A DNA stretch of 64,000 nt, from NCBI GenBank assembly GCA_021324825.1, contig JAJPII010000039.1, positions 1 to 64,000 on the forward strand. The letters run 5' to 3'. The stretch is from Spartobacteria bacterium. GTDB taxonomy: Bacteria > Verrucomicrobiota > Verrucomicrobiia > Chthoniobacterales > Chthoniobacteraceae. Position numbers and translations under genes: made by a program. This document shows positions 33,070-41,751 of this stretch, piece by piece. The notes under the pieces are model-generated. The model was not told the origin of the DNA. It ran no database searches and was given only the letters and a program-made list of their open reading frames with translations. Position 1 is the first letter of the stretch. Every line of letters starts with the position of its first letter.

Positions 33070-33333
33070 ATGGAGCGCGAATTGAGGATATTGAACAAGC
33101 TGGGATTGCACGCCAGGCCCGCCTCGGAGTTCGTCCGCAGCGCGCGCGTCTTCAAATCCGTCATCACCCTGCGGAAGGATGGGGAGAGCTATTCGGCGAC
33201 GAGCATCCTCGAAGTCCTGAGCGCGAATCTCGATTGCGGCTCGACGATCATACTCGAAGCCGACGGGCCGGACGCCGAACAGGCGCTGGACAAACTGGCC
33301 GCGCTCCTCGAAGAATTCAGGGATCACGAGTAG
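33070..33333 (+). CDS. HPr-family phosphocarrier protein
   Basis: 87 residues, standard length. The phosphorylated His lies in NKLGLHARPASEFV (His15), and the serine in SATSILEVLS corresponds to the regulatory Ser46 position. In the PTS it passes phosphate from enzyme I to sugar permeases; in many bacteria lacking permeases it acts in regulation only. No enzyme I or HPr kinase is in the window. It is divergent from the cation efflux gene and overlaps the convergent sua5 end by 17 bp. Confidence 0.92.
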   Translation: MERELRILNKLGLHARPASEFVRSARVFKSVITLRKDGESYSATSILEVLSANLDCGSTIILEADGPDAEQALDKLAALLEEFRDHE

Positions 33334-34249
33334 CCGCGGCCTTCCGCAGCCGTTCCATGATGGCCGCGCCGACGCCGGTCTCCGGCACTTCCTCGGCGAC
33401 GATCAGGTCGAGGCCCGCTTCGTCCAGCCGTCGCATCGCCGCGAAGAGCCGCGCCGCCCCTTCGCGCAAATCCTGTTTCTCGCTGAGAAATTCGACGCGC
33501 GCGAACGGCCCGTCCGTTTCGCGAGACCGCCACGCGAGCAGGCCGCAACGCGGCGGGATCTCCCGGACATCCGCGGCAAACCGCAACGGCGTCCGCGGGG
33601 CGTAATGGCTCTTCAACATCCCGGGCGCGGCGGGCAGTTCGTTCGCGCGCGCGGCGGCTGCCGGCGCGAACTCCGCCAGCATTTCCTTAGTGACCGGCCC
33701 CGCTCTCAACAAAGAAATGCGCCCGCCGCCGATTTGCACGATGGTCGATTCCAGGCCGTGCTCCGTCCGACCGCCATCCACGACATGGAGACGGTCGCCC
33801 AGCTCCGCCAACACATCCTCGCGCGAGGTGGGGCTGATCCTGCCAAACCTGTTCGCGCTCGGCGCCGCCAGCGGCTTGCCGAATCTCTCGATGATCTCGC
33901 GAAAGACGGGATGCGCGCTCCGGCGGACGGCCACGGTCGGAAGTCCCGCCGCGACGATGTCCGGGATGATCGCGCGGCGCGGCAGCACGAATGTCAGCGG
34001 CCCCGGCCAGAACCGCCCGCTTAATGCGTCGAAGAGTTCCCTGTCTCCGGGCGGAATCGCGGCGACCCGCTCCAGCCAATCCATCCCGGGCAGGTGGACG
34101 ATGAGCGGGTCAAAAAACGGACGCTCTTTCATCTCGAATATCTTGACGACCGCATCGGCGCGCGTGGCGTCGGCGGCGAGGCCGTACACCGTCTCGGTCG
34201 GCAAGGCGACGACTTCGCCGGCCGCCAGCAGTTGCACGGGGTCGGTCAT
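33317..34249 (-). CDS. sua5: Threonylcarbamoyl-AMP synthase (Sua5/YrdC)
   Basis: Makes the threonylcarbamoyl-adenylate used for t6A37 in tRNA; 310 residues. The YrdC domain is clear: GEVVALPTETVYGLAADA, KIFEMKERPFFDPLIVHL, FWPGPLTFVLP, VAVRRSAHPVFREII, PLAAPSANRFGRISPT and the GLESTIV loop. After LRAGPVT a linker and a Sua5-type C-terminal domain (ML KSHYAPRTPL) make this the long Sua5 form. The ATG at 34249 overlaps the xseA stop (ATGA). Confidence 0.95.
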   Translation of the reverse strand: MTDPVQLLAAGEVVALPTETVYGLAADATRADAVVKIFEMKERPFFDPLIVHLPGMDWLERVAAIPPGDRELFDALSGRFWPGPLTFVLPRRAIIPDIVAAGLPTVAVRRSAHPVFREIIERFGKPLAAPSANRFGRISPTSREDVLAELGDRLHVVDGGRTEHGLESTIVQIGGGRISLLRAGPVTKEMLAEFAPAAAARANELPAAPGMLKSHYAPRTPLRFAADVREIPPRCGLLAWRSRETDGPFARVEFLSEKQDLREGAARLFAAMRRLDEAGLDLIVAEEVPETGVGAAIMERLRKAAATRDP

Positions 34250-35586
34250 TCCTCGATCCGGGATGCGAACGCTCCGTCGCGGACGCGGGTGAATATTTCC
34301 GCGCCGGGTTCGGCTTGGCGGACGGAATGGATGATCTCGCCCGCCGCGTTCGTGGTGATGCTGAAACCCCGCTCCAGCGTGGCTTGCGGGGCGAGGACGC
34401 GCAGCAGGCCTTCGCAATGGAGGAGACGCGTCTTGCGGGATTCCAGTTGTTCGCGAAAGCAACCGCGAATTTGCCTGCCCAGTTCGGCGAGTTGTTGGCG
34501 CCGAAGCCGGGCGATCTGGTCCGGGCGATGGCGTCCCATCGCGGCCCGCGCGGAGAGGACTTGCTGTTTGAGTTCGGCGAGACGCGCCTTCGCCGCGCGC
34601 CGGAGCGCTTCGGAGGCGAGGTCGGCGCGCTGCCAGCGTTCGTCGATGCGCGGTTCGCGGATCGCGCGCGCCGCGGACGCCAGGCGCGCTCTCCCCTCCT
34701 CGAGCCGCGAGGAGGCCTTCCTTTGCAACTGGAGGGCGATCTGGAGGAACCGCTTTTCCAGTTCCGCGCCGTCGGGCGCGACAAGCTCGGCGGCGGCGCT
34801 GGGCGTCGGCGCGCGGAGATCGGCGACGAAATCGCAGATGGTGAAGTCTATCTCGTGCCCCACGGCGGAAACGACCGGGATCGCCGAACGGTAAATGGCC
34901 CGCGCCAGGATTTCCTCGTTGAACTGCCACAGGTCTTCCGCGCTGCCGCCGCCGCGGCAGACGACGAGGATGTCGACCTCCGGCAAGACGCCGGCGAGCT
35001 GGAACTCATCCACGGCCGCGGCGATCTCCCCGGCGGCGCCTTCGCCCTGCACCTTCACGGGATGGATGACGACGCGCAGCCAGGGCGCGCGCCTTTGCAG
35101 GATGGTCAGCATGTCGCGGAGGGCCGCGCCGCTGGGCGATGTGATGACGCCGATGACGCGCGGAAATTTCGGGAGCGGCTTTTTGCGGGCGGGGTCGAAG
35201 AGGCCCTCGGCGGCGAGCTTCTTTTTCAGGGCCTCGAACTTCGCCTGGAGCATGCCCGCGCCCGCCGCCTGGACGAGGCTTACATTGAGCTGGTACTGCC
35301 CGCGCGCTTCATAGACGGTCAACTCGCCGCGGACGTGGACGAGCATCCCGTCGGAAAGCTGCGCCTGCCGCAGCCGCAGGTATGGCCGGTGAAAAAGGAC
35401 GCACGCGAGCACGCATTTGTCGTCCTTCAGATTGAAATACTGGTGGCCGGAAGCCTGGCGGCGGTGGTTGCAAACCTCGCCTTCCACCCAGACGCCGCCG
35501 ATGCCTGTTTCCAGCAGGCCGCGAACGGCGTGAGTCAGTTCGGTGACGGAGAGAACGCGCGGGGCCGTTTCAAAAAGATCGGGCAC
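34246..35586 (-). CDS. xseA: Exodeoxyribonuclease VII large subunit
   Basis: 446 residues. N-terminal OB-fold (VWVEGEVCNHRRQASGHQYFNLKD), catalytic core with VIGVITSPSGAALRDML, DILVVCRGGGSAEDLWQFNEE, VVSAVGHEIDFTICDFVADLRAPTPSAAAEL, then a long basic coiled-coil region (about 280-400). It degrades single-stranded DNA together with XseB; no xseB lies next to it. It begins one base after glgE ends and overlaps sua5. Confidence 0.95.
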   Translation of the reverse strand: MPDLFETAPRVLSVTELTHAVRGLLETGIGGVWVEGEVCNHRRQASGHQYFNLKDDKCVLACVLFHRPYLRLRQAQLSDGMLVHVRGELTVYEARGQYQLNVSLVQAAGAGMLQAKFEALKKKLAAEGLFDPARKKPLPKFPRVIGVITSPSGAALRDMLTILQRRAPWLRVVIHPVKVQGEGAAGEIAAAVDEFQLAGVLPEVDILVVCRGGGSAEDLWQFNEEILARAIYRSAIPVVSAVGHEIDFTICDFVADLRAPTPSAAAELVAPDGAELEKRFLQIALQLQRKASSRLEEGRARLASAARAIREPRIDERWQRADLASEALRRAAKARLAELKQQVLSARAAMGRHRPDQIARLRRQQLAELGRQIRGCFREQLESRKTRLLHCEGLLRVLAPQATLERGFSITTNAAGEIIHSVRQAEPGAEIFTRVRDGAFASRIEE

Positions 35587-35587
35587 A

Positions 35588-37570
35588 CTACAGGAAGTAG
35601 TCGAAATCCTGCTCGCGGCTGACCCAGCGCCGGATGCGGAAAATGTGCGCGGGCCTCTTGTGCGGATCCAGGATGACGAAATTCTTCTCGCCGTGCCAGA
35701 GGTAGCGCTCGTCCCAGAGGAGATCGTGCACCTGGTACGTATCGCCTTCCAGGAAGCCGAAATCCTTCAGCGGCACGTGGATGTAGGCGTCGCGCTGGCG
35801 GAACGGATCGAGATTCACGACGACGAGGATGATGTTCTCCCGCGACTCGGTCATCTTCCCGTAGAAGAGGATGGCGTCGCTCTCCGCCTCGTAGAAGCGC
35901 AGGTTGTCGTATTGGTGCAGCGCGCGGTTTTCTTTCCGTATGCGGTTCAGGCGCGTGATGAAGTCCTTGATGTTCCCCGGGGCGTTCCAATCGCGGCCCT
36001 TGAACTGGTATTTTTCCGAATCGGCGTATTCCTCGCGCTCGGGCAAGGCGGCGTTTTCGCACAACTCGAAGCCGCTGTAGATGCCGTACACGGGAGAGAG
36101 AGTGGCTGCGAGCGTCGCGCGGATAAGGAACGCGGGCCGCCCCCCCTGCTGGAGAAACGGCGGCAGGATGTCGGGCGTGTTGGGCCAGAGGTTGGCACGG
36201 AAATACTCCTTCATCTGCGTGGTCGTCAACTCGGTGAAGTACTTGGTGAGTTCCTCCTTCGTGTTCCGCCACGTGAAGTAGGTGTACGACTGGGTGAAGC
36301 CGACTTTCGCCAGCGACCTCATCATCTTCGGGCGGGTGAACGCTTCGGAGAGGAAGATGGTGTCGGGATATTTGGCCTGCACTTTCCCGATGAGGAATTC
36401 CCAGAACGCCACGGGCTTGGTGTGCGGATTGTCGACCCGGAAGATGCGGACGCCTTTTTCGGACCAGAAGAGGATGATGTCCGCCATCTCCTCCCACAAG
36501 GCGCGCCAGTTCTCGTTGTGGAAGTTCAGCGGGTAAACGTCCTCGTATTTCTTCGGCGGGTTCTCGGCGTATTTGATCGTGCCGTCGGGCCGCTTGAAGA
36601 ACCACTCCGGGTGCTCCTTGACGTAAGGATGATCGGGAGAGCAGTTGATGGCGAAGTCGAGCGCCAGTTCCATGTCGCGCTTTTTCAACTCGCCGAGAAG
36701 CCACGCGAAGTCCTCGAATGTGCCGAGTTCCGGCTCGATGGCCTTGTGCCCGCCCGCCGGGCCGCCGATGGCGTACGGGACGCCCGGCTCGCCGGGAAGC
36801 GACTTGACGGAGTTGTTCCTCCCCTTGCGGTTGGTGATGCCGATGGGGTGGATGGGCGGAAAATAGATCACGTCGAACCCCATCGCCTTCGCGTCGTCGA
36901 TGCGGCCCAGGCAATCGCGGAAGGTCGAGCCGCTGTCGGGCTTGCCTTCGGCGGAACGCGGGAAAAACTCATACCATGCCGCAAAGAGCGCCCGCTCGCG
37001 ATCCACCGTGACGCGCGGATACGGTTTGTATTCCGTGGTGGCGGAGCGGTCCGGCCAGCTTTCCATGAGGACTTCCAGTTCCGTCCAGCGGCTCATTTGG
37101 TCAACCTCCTTCGGCGAGGCCGCCGCGAGGCGTTTCGCGAAATCCAGGAGCCGTTCGGCGTCGGGGGACCCCTTGGCGCGCCCGGCCGCGGCCTGGAGGA
37201 GCTGGGAGCCTTCCAGCGTCTCGCTTTTCAAGTCCTTGACGCCGCCCTCGTATTTCTTATGAAACTCGTGCTGCCACGATTTAAAGGTGTCGCCCCAGGC
37301 CTCGATGGTAAATTCATGCACGGCGTTCTCGAACAGGGAACAGACGCCGCGCCAGCGGTCGTTGATGAGCGGCGTCATGGGCGTCTCGTGCCACTTTTCC
37401 GCGCCTGCCTTTCTCCATTTCAGGACGGCCGCGACGGTGTCATGGCCGTCCTTGAATACATCCGCTTCGACGACGAGGTCCTGGTCGACCGCCCGTTTGA
37501 CGGGGTGGCGCCCGCCGTCGATGAGCGGTTCCACGTTTTCGATGACGACTGTCTGGGGATTTGGGGTCAC
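35588..37570 (-). CDS. glgE: Alpha-1,4-glucan:maltose-1-phosphate maltosyltransferase GlgE
   Basis: GH13 enzyme extending alpha-glucan with maltose-1-phosphate; 660 residues from a GTG at 37570. Diagnostic blocks are IYFPPIHPIGITNRKGRNN, GGPAGGHKAIEPELG, DFAINCSPDHPYVKEHPEWF, GTIKYAENPPKKYEDVYPLNF, the nucleophile Asp in RIFRVDNPHTKP and the acid/base Glu in FLSEAFTRP. The start is uncertain: no ATG or clear Shine-Dalgarno sequence is seen; TTG at 37609 is an in-frame alternative. The enzymes that make maltose-1-phosphate (TreS, Pep2) are not in the window. Confidence 0.93.
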   Translation of the reverse strand: MTPNPQTVVIENVEPLIDGGRHPVKRAVDQDLVVEADVFKDGHDTVAAVLKWRKAGAEKWHETPMTPLINDRWRGVCSLFENAVHEFTIEAWGDTFKSWQHEFHKKYEGGVKDLKSETLEGSQLLQAAAGRAKGSPDAERLLDFAKRLAAASPKEVDQMSRWTELEVLMESWPDRSATTEYKPYPRVTVDRERALFAAWYEFFPRSAEGKPDSGSTFRDCLGRIDDAKAMGFDVIYFPPIHPIGITNRKGRNNSVKSLPGEPGVPYAIGGPAGGHKAIEPELGTFEDFAWLLGELKKRDMELALDFAINCSPDHPYVKEHPEWFFKRPDGTIKYAENPPKKYEDVYPLNFHNENWRALWEEMADIILFWSEKGVRIFRVDNPHTKPVAFWEFLIGKVQAKYPDTIFLSEAFTRPKMMRSLAKVGFTQSYTYFTWRNTKEELTKYFTELTTTQMKEYFRANLWPNTPDILPPFLQQGGRPAFLIRATLAATLSPVYGIYSGFELCENAALPEREEYADSEKYQFKGRDWNAPGNIKDFITRLNRIRKENRALHQYDNLRFYEAESDAILFYGKMTESRENIILVVVNLDPFRQRDAYIHVPLKDFGFLEGDTYQVHDLLWDERYLWHGEKNFVILDPHKRPAHIFRIRRWVSREQDFDYFL

Positions 37571-37675
37571 GATGAAAGGATTGTCGGATACGCGGCGCCA
37601 TTTTTGCAAACCTGAAATGAGACTCTTTTCCTTTGCGTTGCCCGCGGGCCGAGGCAGGATATCCGCGTTTTGCCT

Positions 37676-39433
37676 ATGACACCCACCAGGCGGATGGCCG
37701 CGGTCGCGCTTTGCGCGGCGGTTTCTCTGGCGCTCTATCTCCTGCTGCCGTGCGTCGTCCGGCCCCTCGCCTCCTCGGAGCCGAGCCGCGCGCACGAAGT
37801 TTTCCCTTGGGTAAAACCCGTCACGCGCGAGATGCTCGACGCCTTCGACGGCGGCTCCCCCGCGCCGTTCATCGGCTGCTGCGTCGCCTTGTTCACCACC
37901 TACGGCTGCGTTCTGCGGCTGGCGAGAGGGAGACAGCCGTTCGCGCTGCAAGCGCTCCTTTTCGCTGCGGGCGCGGCATTCCTCCTCTCGTTCCTCTTCG
38001 CGCCGGTCATGCTTTCCACGGATGTCCTTTCCTACGCGATGTACGGCCGCGTTTTCTCCGCCTACGGGTCGAGCCCTTACCTTGACGTCCCGCCGCCCCG
38101 CTCGGATCCGTTTTATGCGATTCTGCGCCTTCGGTACATCCCGTCCGTCTACGGGCCTTTCTGGACATTGCTCTCCGCGGGCGTCGCCAAAATCGGCGGG
38201 GGGCGCATCGGCCTGACGGTGCTCCTGTTCCGGATGCTCGGCTGCGGCGCGGCGCTTTCCGGCGCGGCGTTCACCTGGAGCGCGCTGCGGCGGCATGCGC
38301 CCGAACGCGCGACACAGGGGCTGGCGATGTTCCTGTGGAATCCGCTCGTCCTGATCGAGAGCGGACTGAGCGGGCACAACGACGCGACGATGGTGGCGCT
38401 GCTGCTGCTAGGCGTGGCGCTGCACGTGCGCGGACGCAAGGCGGGCGCCGCCGCGGCCATCATGCTTTCCGGCCTGGTGAAGTTCGTCACCGGAACGCTC
38501 GTGCCGCTTTATATGTGGATGGTGCTGCGGGAGGCCCGCACCTGGCGGGAACGCCGGCTGTTTCTGCTGCGGGGCGGACTCGCGGCGGGCGCGGTATTCG
38601 TGGCGGCCGTGACCCTGGGGCGCGCGAACACCGGCGTGCCGGCGGCCCATTTCGCCGCGTCCGCGCAGTTCTACTCGAACAACTTTCACGAACTGCTGCT
38701 CGCGGGCGTCCGCCGCCTGCTCGGCGAAGACCCCGCCTCGGTCCAGGCGCCCGTGACGTTCGGCAGTTATTGGGTGGCCGTTACCTCCGCGGATGTCCTT
38801 CACGCGGACGCTTCCGAGAAGGCCGCGGCGCTCACCACGCTCCCGAAGTCGCGGAAGCTGATCGTCATCGCGCCGCATCTCGACGCGGACTGGCTGCGCG
38901 TTTTCGACCCGGTCACCCATTTGAAAGGGTATGTTTACTACCCCTCCGTCGATGAAATCCCGGACCCCGACGGCATGGATTCCGACCCCGACGTGGCTCA
39001 CCTGGAAGATACGCTGCTGGATTGGCCGACGGTGCAGCGGGCCAACGCCATTATCCATACGACGACGTGGGCGCTCTTCGCCGCGTTCGGGCTGCTGGCG
39101 GCATGGCGGACGAAAAACTTCGACCGTTTCCTGACGTGGTCGGCGGCGGTCATGCTCGCTTCCTACTACCTCATCATGACGCAATTCTGGCCCTGGTACC
39201 TTCTCTGGGCGGTGGCGCTCGGGGCGCTGAAGCCGCAAGGGTCTCCCGCGAAGCTGGCCCTCCTGCTCTCCGGCTGCGTGCTGACTCTCTACGTCACCAT
39301 CAACTACGAGAACGGCGACGACCAGTGGGTCTATGTCTGCCGTTCGCTCCCCGCGCTCGTTTTGCCGCTGCTCCTTTTCACGATCCTATACGGCTTCCGG
39401 GCAGCCCGTGAGCGCCGGTTGGGCGGTCTCTGA
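37676..39433 (+). CDS. GT-C type membrane glycosyltransferase, MptB/DUF2029-like
   Basis: 585 residues from the ATG at 37676 with about 11-12 membrane segments. LSTDVLSYAMYGRVFSAYGSSPY and PSVYGPFWTLLSAG match the pattern of polyprenol-phosphate-mannose-dependent mannosyltransferases (MptB) and DUF2029 proteins, with the catalytic acidic residue in the first periplasmic loop (STDV). A large extracytoplasmic loop lies at about 360-440. The sugar and acceptor are unknown. It is divergent from glgE and its last 48 bases overlap the next gene on the other strand. Confidence 0.65.
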   Translation: MTPTRRMAAVALCAAVSLALYLLLPCVVRPLASSEPSRAHEVFPWVKPVTREMLDAFDGGSPAPFIGCCVALFTTYGCVLRLARGRQPFALQALLFAAGAAFLLSFLFAPVMLSTDVLSYAMYGRVFSAYGSSPYLDVPPPRSDPFYAILRLRYIPSVYGPFWTLLSAGVAKIGGGRIGLTVLLFRMLGCGAALSGAAFTWSALRRHAPERATQGLAMFLWNPLVLIESGLSGHNDATMVALLLLGVALHVRGRKAGAAAAIMLSGLVKFVTGTLVPLYMWMVLREARTWRERRLFLLRGGLAAGAVFVAAVTLGRANTGVPAAHFAASAQFYSNNFHELLLAGVRRLLGEDPASVQAPVTFGSYWVAVTSADVLHADASEKAAALTTLPKSRKLIVIAPHLDADWLRVFDPVTHLKGYVYYPSVDEIPDPDGMDSDPDVAHLEDTLLDWPTVQRANAIIHTTTWALFAAFGLLAAWRTKNFDRFLTWSAAVMLASYYLIMTQFWPWYLLWAVALGALKPQGSPAKLALLLSGCVLTLYVTINYENGDDQWVYVCRSLPALVLPLLLFTILYGFRAARERRLGGL

Positions 39434-40096
39434 CATCATGTAGGCGATGAGCATCGACCAGAAGGCTTCCGCGAGCGCGAAGAGCGGAATCTGGAGCGGC
39501 AGCGGCAGGGAATAGACGATGGCCACGCCGGGAATCCAGACGGCCCAGCCCGCTATTTGCGCCGGGATCATGGCGGATTTGAAAAAGCGCGCCCCGAACA
39601 GGCTGCCGAAGTCATGAAAGGAGTAGGATCGCTTTTTCCATTCGTACGCCCAGACGACGGCGGGCGTCCCCCAGATCGGAGTATAGACGAACTGGTCGAC
39701 GATGATCTTCTTGATGAGGATGGCCGCCGTGGCGCCTTCGCCGAACCAGAGGGCCTGCCCGCGATAGAAAGCGTCCACGCACACGCCCATGAAACCCCAG
39801 AAGGGGACGCCGAAGACGAGGTTGTCGAGGTTCCTCCGGCAAGGCGCCCCGCGCTGGAACACCGCTATGCGGAGAATCTCCGGGAGGACGGCCCCGGAAA
39901 ACGCCGTGACCGCGAGGGAAAACCCGTAGCCGTAACGCAATTTCCACCCCTCGACCGCTTCGAAGAAAGACTTGGCGGCGCCCCACCGGTAATACGCGAG
40001 CAGCACGGCGAGCATGGACGCCTGAATCAACAGGCCCGGAACCAGATTCGCCCGCGCCGCGGCCGCGCCGGCCCGCAAGGCGTTTGGAGTCTTCAA
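39386..40096 (-). CDS. Mpv17/PMP22-like membrane protein
   Basis: 236 residues with about five hydrophobic segments. The second half follows the Mpv17/PMP22 pattern: IKKIIVDQFVYTPIWG, AWEWKKRSY-like charged loop, MIPAQIAGWAVWIPGVAIVYSLPLP and LFALAEAFWSMLIAY, equivalent to the family's KxxxDQ...P, W.vWP...fvPl and final W.s.ls blocks. The family is mainly eukaryotic (peroxisome and mitochondrial inner membrane channels); function in bacteria is not known. The assignment is by eye and needs a profile search. It overlaps DUF4404 by 4 bp. Confidence 0.5.
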   Translation of the reverse strand: MKTPNALRAGAAAARANLVPGLLIQASMLAVLLAYYRWGAAKSFFEAVEGWKLRYGYGFSLAVTAFSGAVLPEILRIAVFQRGAPCRRNLDNLVFGVPFWGFMGVCVDAFYRGQALWFGEGATAAILIKKIIVDQFVYTPIWGTPAVVWAYEWKKRSYSFHDFGSLFGARFFKSAMIPAQIAGWAVWIPGVAIVYSLPLPLQIPLFALAEAFWSMLIAYMMSETAQPALTGCPEAV

Positions 40097-40371
40097 ATGC
40101 CCGAGTTCGAAAGGATGATCGCGAGCCGGTTTACCGCCGCCACAAGACCGGGATGGGAAGTCTCCAGACCGGCGGCCGCCTCGCTCAGCGTACCCGAGGC
40201 GCCCGCCGCGCGCGCGATGTGCAGCGCCTTCTCGGAATGCGTTTCCGCGAGCGCCGCGATCTCCGAGCGCAGTTCCGCGAGGGTGGCGGCGAGCTTCGCC
40301 CGCTGGTCATCCGTCAAATCGGGCGAATGGAGAAGCCGGTCTTCGATCTGCCGCAGATGATCCTCGATCAT
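40093..40371 (-). CDS. DUF4404-family protein
   Basis: 92 residues, all helical and acidic. The C-terminal LETSHPGLVAAVNRLAIILSNSGI matches the ending typical of DUF4404 (ESHPxL...L...L...GI), and the N-terminal HLRQIEDRLLHSP... fits its charged helices. Small cytoplasmic protein of unknown role. It lies between pepA and the Mpv17-like gene on the same strand. XseB was considered, as the size is similar, but the motif pattern does not fit. Confidence 0.6.
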   Translation of the reverse strand: MIEDHLRQIEDRLLHSPDLTDDQRAKLAATLAELRSEIAALAETHSEKALHIARAAGASGTLSEAAAGLETSHPGLVAAVNRLAIILSNSGI

Positions 40372-40380
40372 GCTTTCAAG

Positions 40381-41751
40381 CTACACGGGCTTCCAATTCT
40401 CGACAAGGCGGATAAGGGTGCGCACGCCAAAACCGGTGGCCCCGCGCGCGAGATCGGGCCGCTCCTTCTCCAGGCTGGCGGTGTACGCGATGTCGAGATG
40501 CGCCCACGGCGTCTCCCCGGCGAAGGTCTTCAGGAATGCCGCCGCCGTGCAGGAACCGCCCAGGCGGCCTCCCGTATTCTTGAGGAGCGCGACCTGGCTT
40601 TCGATCTGGTCGCTGTATTCCTGGTACAGCGGCATCGGCCAGAGCCGTTCGCCCGAGGCGGCGGCGGCTTCGAGCAGTTCCGCCCGGAGCGCGTCGGAAG
40701 TGCTCCATAACCCGGCGGCATAGTCGCCCAGGGCGACGCCTATCGCTCCCGTGAGCGTGGCGAGGTCGATGATGGCCGCGGCTTTCTTTTCCTTGCGCGC
40801 GTAGCCGATGGCGTCGGCCAGGACGACGCGCCCCTCGGCGTCAGTGTTGATGATCTCGATGTGCTTGCCGTCGTACGCGGTGACGATGTCGCCGGGCCGG
40901 TACGCATCCGGGCCGGGCAGGTTTTCCGCGCTCGCGATGACGCCCACGACGTTCCGCCTCAAGCCGAGATCGGCGATCCCCGCCATCGCGCCGAGCACGG
41001 CCATGCCGCCGCATTTGTCAAAAATCATCTCCTCCATGTGCTCGGGGTTTTTCAGGGAGATGCCTCCGCTGTCGAAGGTGATCGCCTTGCCGACCAGCGC
41101 GATGACTTCCTTCGACCGCGGCGCGCCCTTGTGTTCCAGCACGATGAGGCGCGGGCCGCGCGCGCTGCCGCCGCCCACCGCGAGCAATCCTCCGAACCCT
41201 CCGGCGCGCAGCATCTTCTCATCGTATATCTTGACGCCGAGTTTCTTGCGCGCGGCGAGGCCCCTGGCTTCCGCGGCGAGCGTTTCGGGCCAGATGACGT
41301 TGCCCGGCTGGTTCGCGAGGTCCCGGGCGTAATTGGCGGCTTCGGCGGCGGCGGCGGCGGAGCGCGCCCGGGCCTTCGCGGCGGCCGGGGCGTTCAGGAG
41401 CCGGAGCGTTTCGAACGCCGGACCGTTTGCGGCCTTGAATTTGTCAAACCGGTACGCGGCGAGGACTGCGCCCTCGACGATCGCCTCGACGTGGGAAATC
41501 CACGGCGCGACATCGAGCGCGGCGCGGGTTATCCCGATTTTTTGCAGGGCGCGGATGGCCGTCCCCGCGGCGGAACGCAGAGTCTGGCCGTCGAATTTTT
41601 CTCCGATCCCGACGCAAAGCGCCTTTTCCTCGCGCAGGTAGAGCGTCTTGTTGGGCTTGGCGGAGAACTCCGCTTTTGAAACGCCGGGCTGCTCTTTGGA
41701 AACAAACCGGATTCGCATCCCGGCGCCGGCGCCGCCGAATTCGATCTTCAC
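40381..41751 (-). CDS. pepA: Leucyl aminopeptidase (M17)
   Basis: 456 residues from a GTG at 41751 that overlaps the serA stop as GTGA. The C-terminal catalytic domain has the two-metal site: VGKAITFDSGGISLK, FDKCGGMAVLGAM and the signature NTDAEGRVVLADA, with LATLTGAIGVALGDYAAG after it. The N-terminal domain is less conserved, as usual. A cytoplasmic enzyme that removes N-terminal residues from peptides. The longer open frame upstream lies inside serA and is a shadow. Confidence 0.95.
   Translation of the reverse strand: MKIEFGGAGAGMRIRFVSKEQPGVSKAEFSAKPNKTLYLREEKALCVGIGEKFDGQTLRSAAGTAIRALQKIGITRAALDVAPWISHVEAIVEGAVLAAYRFDKFKAANGPAFETLRLLNAPAAAKARARSAAAAAEAANYARDLANQPGNVIWPETLAAEARGLAARKKLGVKIYDEKMLRAGGFGGLLAVGGGSARGPRLIVLEHKGAPRSKEVIALVGKAITFDSGGISLKNPEHMEEMIFDKCGGMAVLGAMAGIADLGLRRNVVGVIASAENLPGPDAYRPGDIVTAYDGKHIEIINTDAEGRVVLADAIGYARKEKKAAAIIDLATLTGAIGVALGDYAAGLWSTSDALRAELLEAAAASGERLWPMPLYQEYSDQIESQVALLKNTGGRLGGSCTAAAFLKTFAGETPWAHLDIAYTASLEKERPDLARGATGFGVRTLIRLVENWKPV

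Noticed and set aside
40093-40371. XseB (exonuclease VII small subunit)
   Set aside because: Size fits, but the SHPGL...ILSNSGI ending matches DUF4404 and the XseB motif (a conserved LE.IV..LE start) is lacking.
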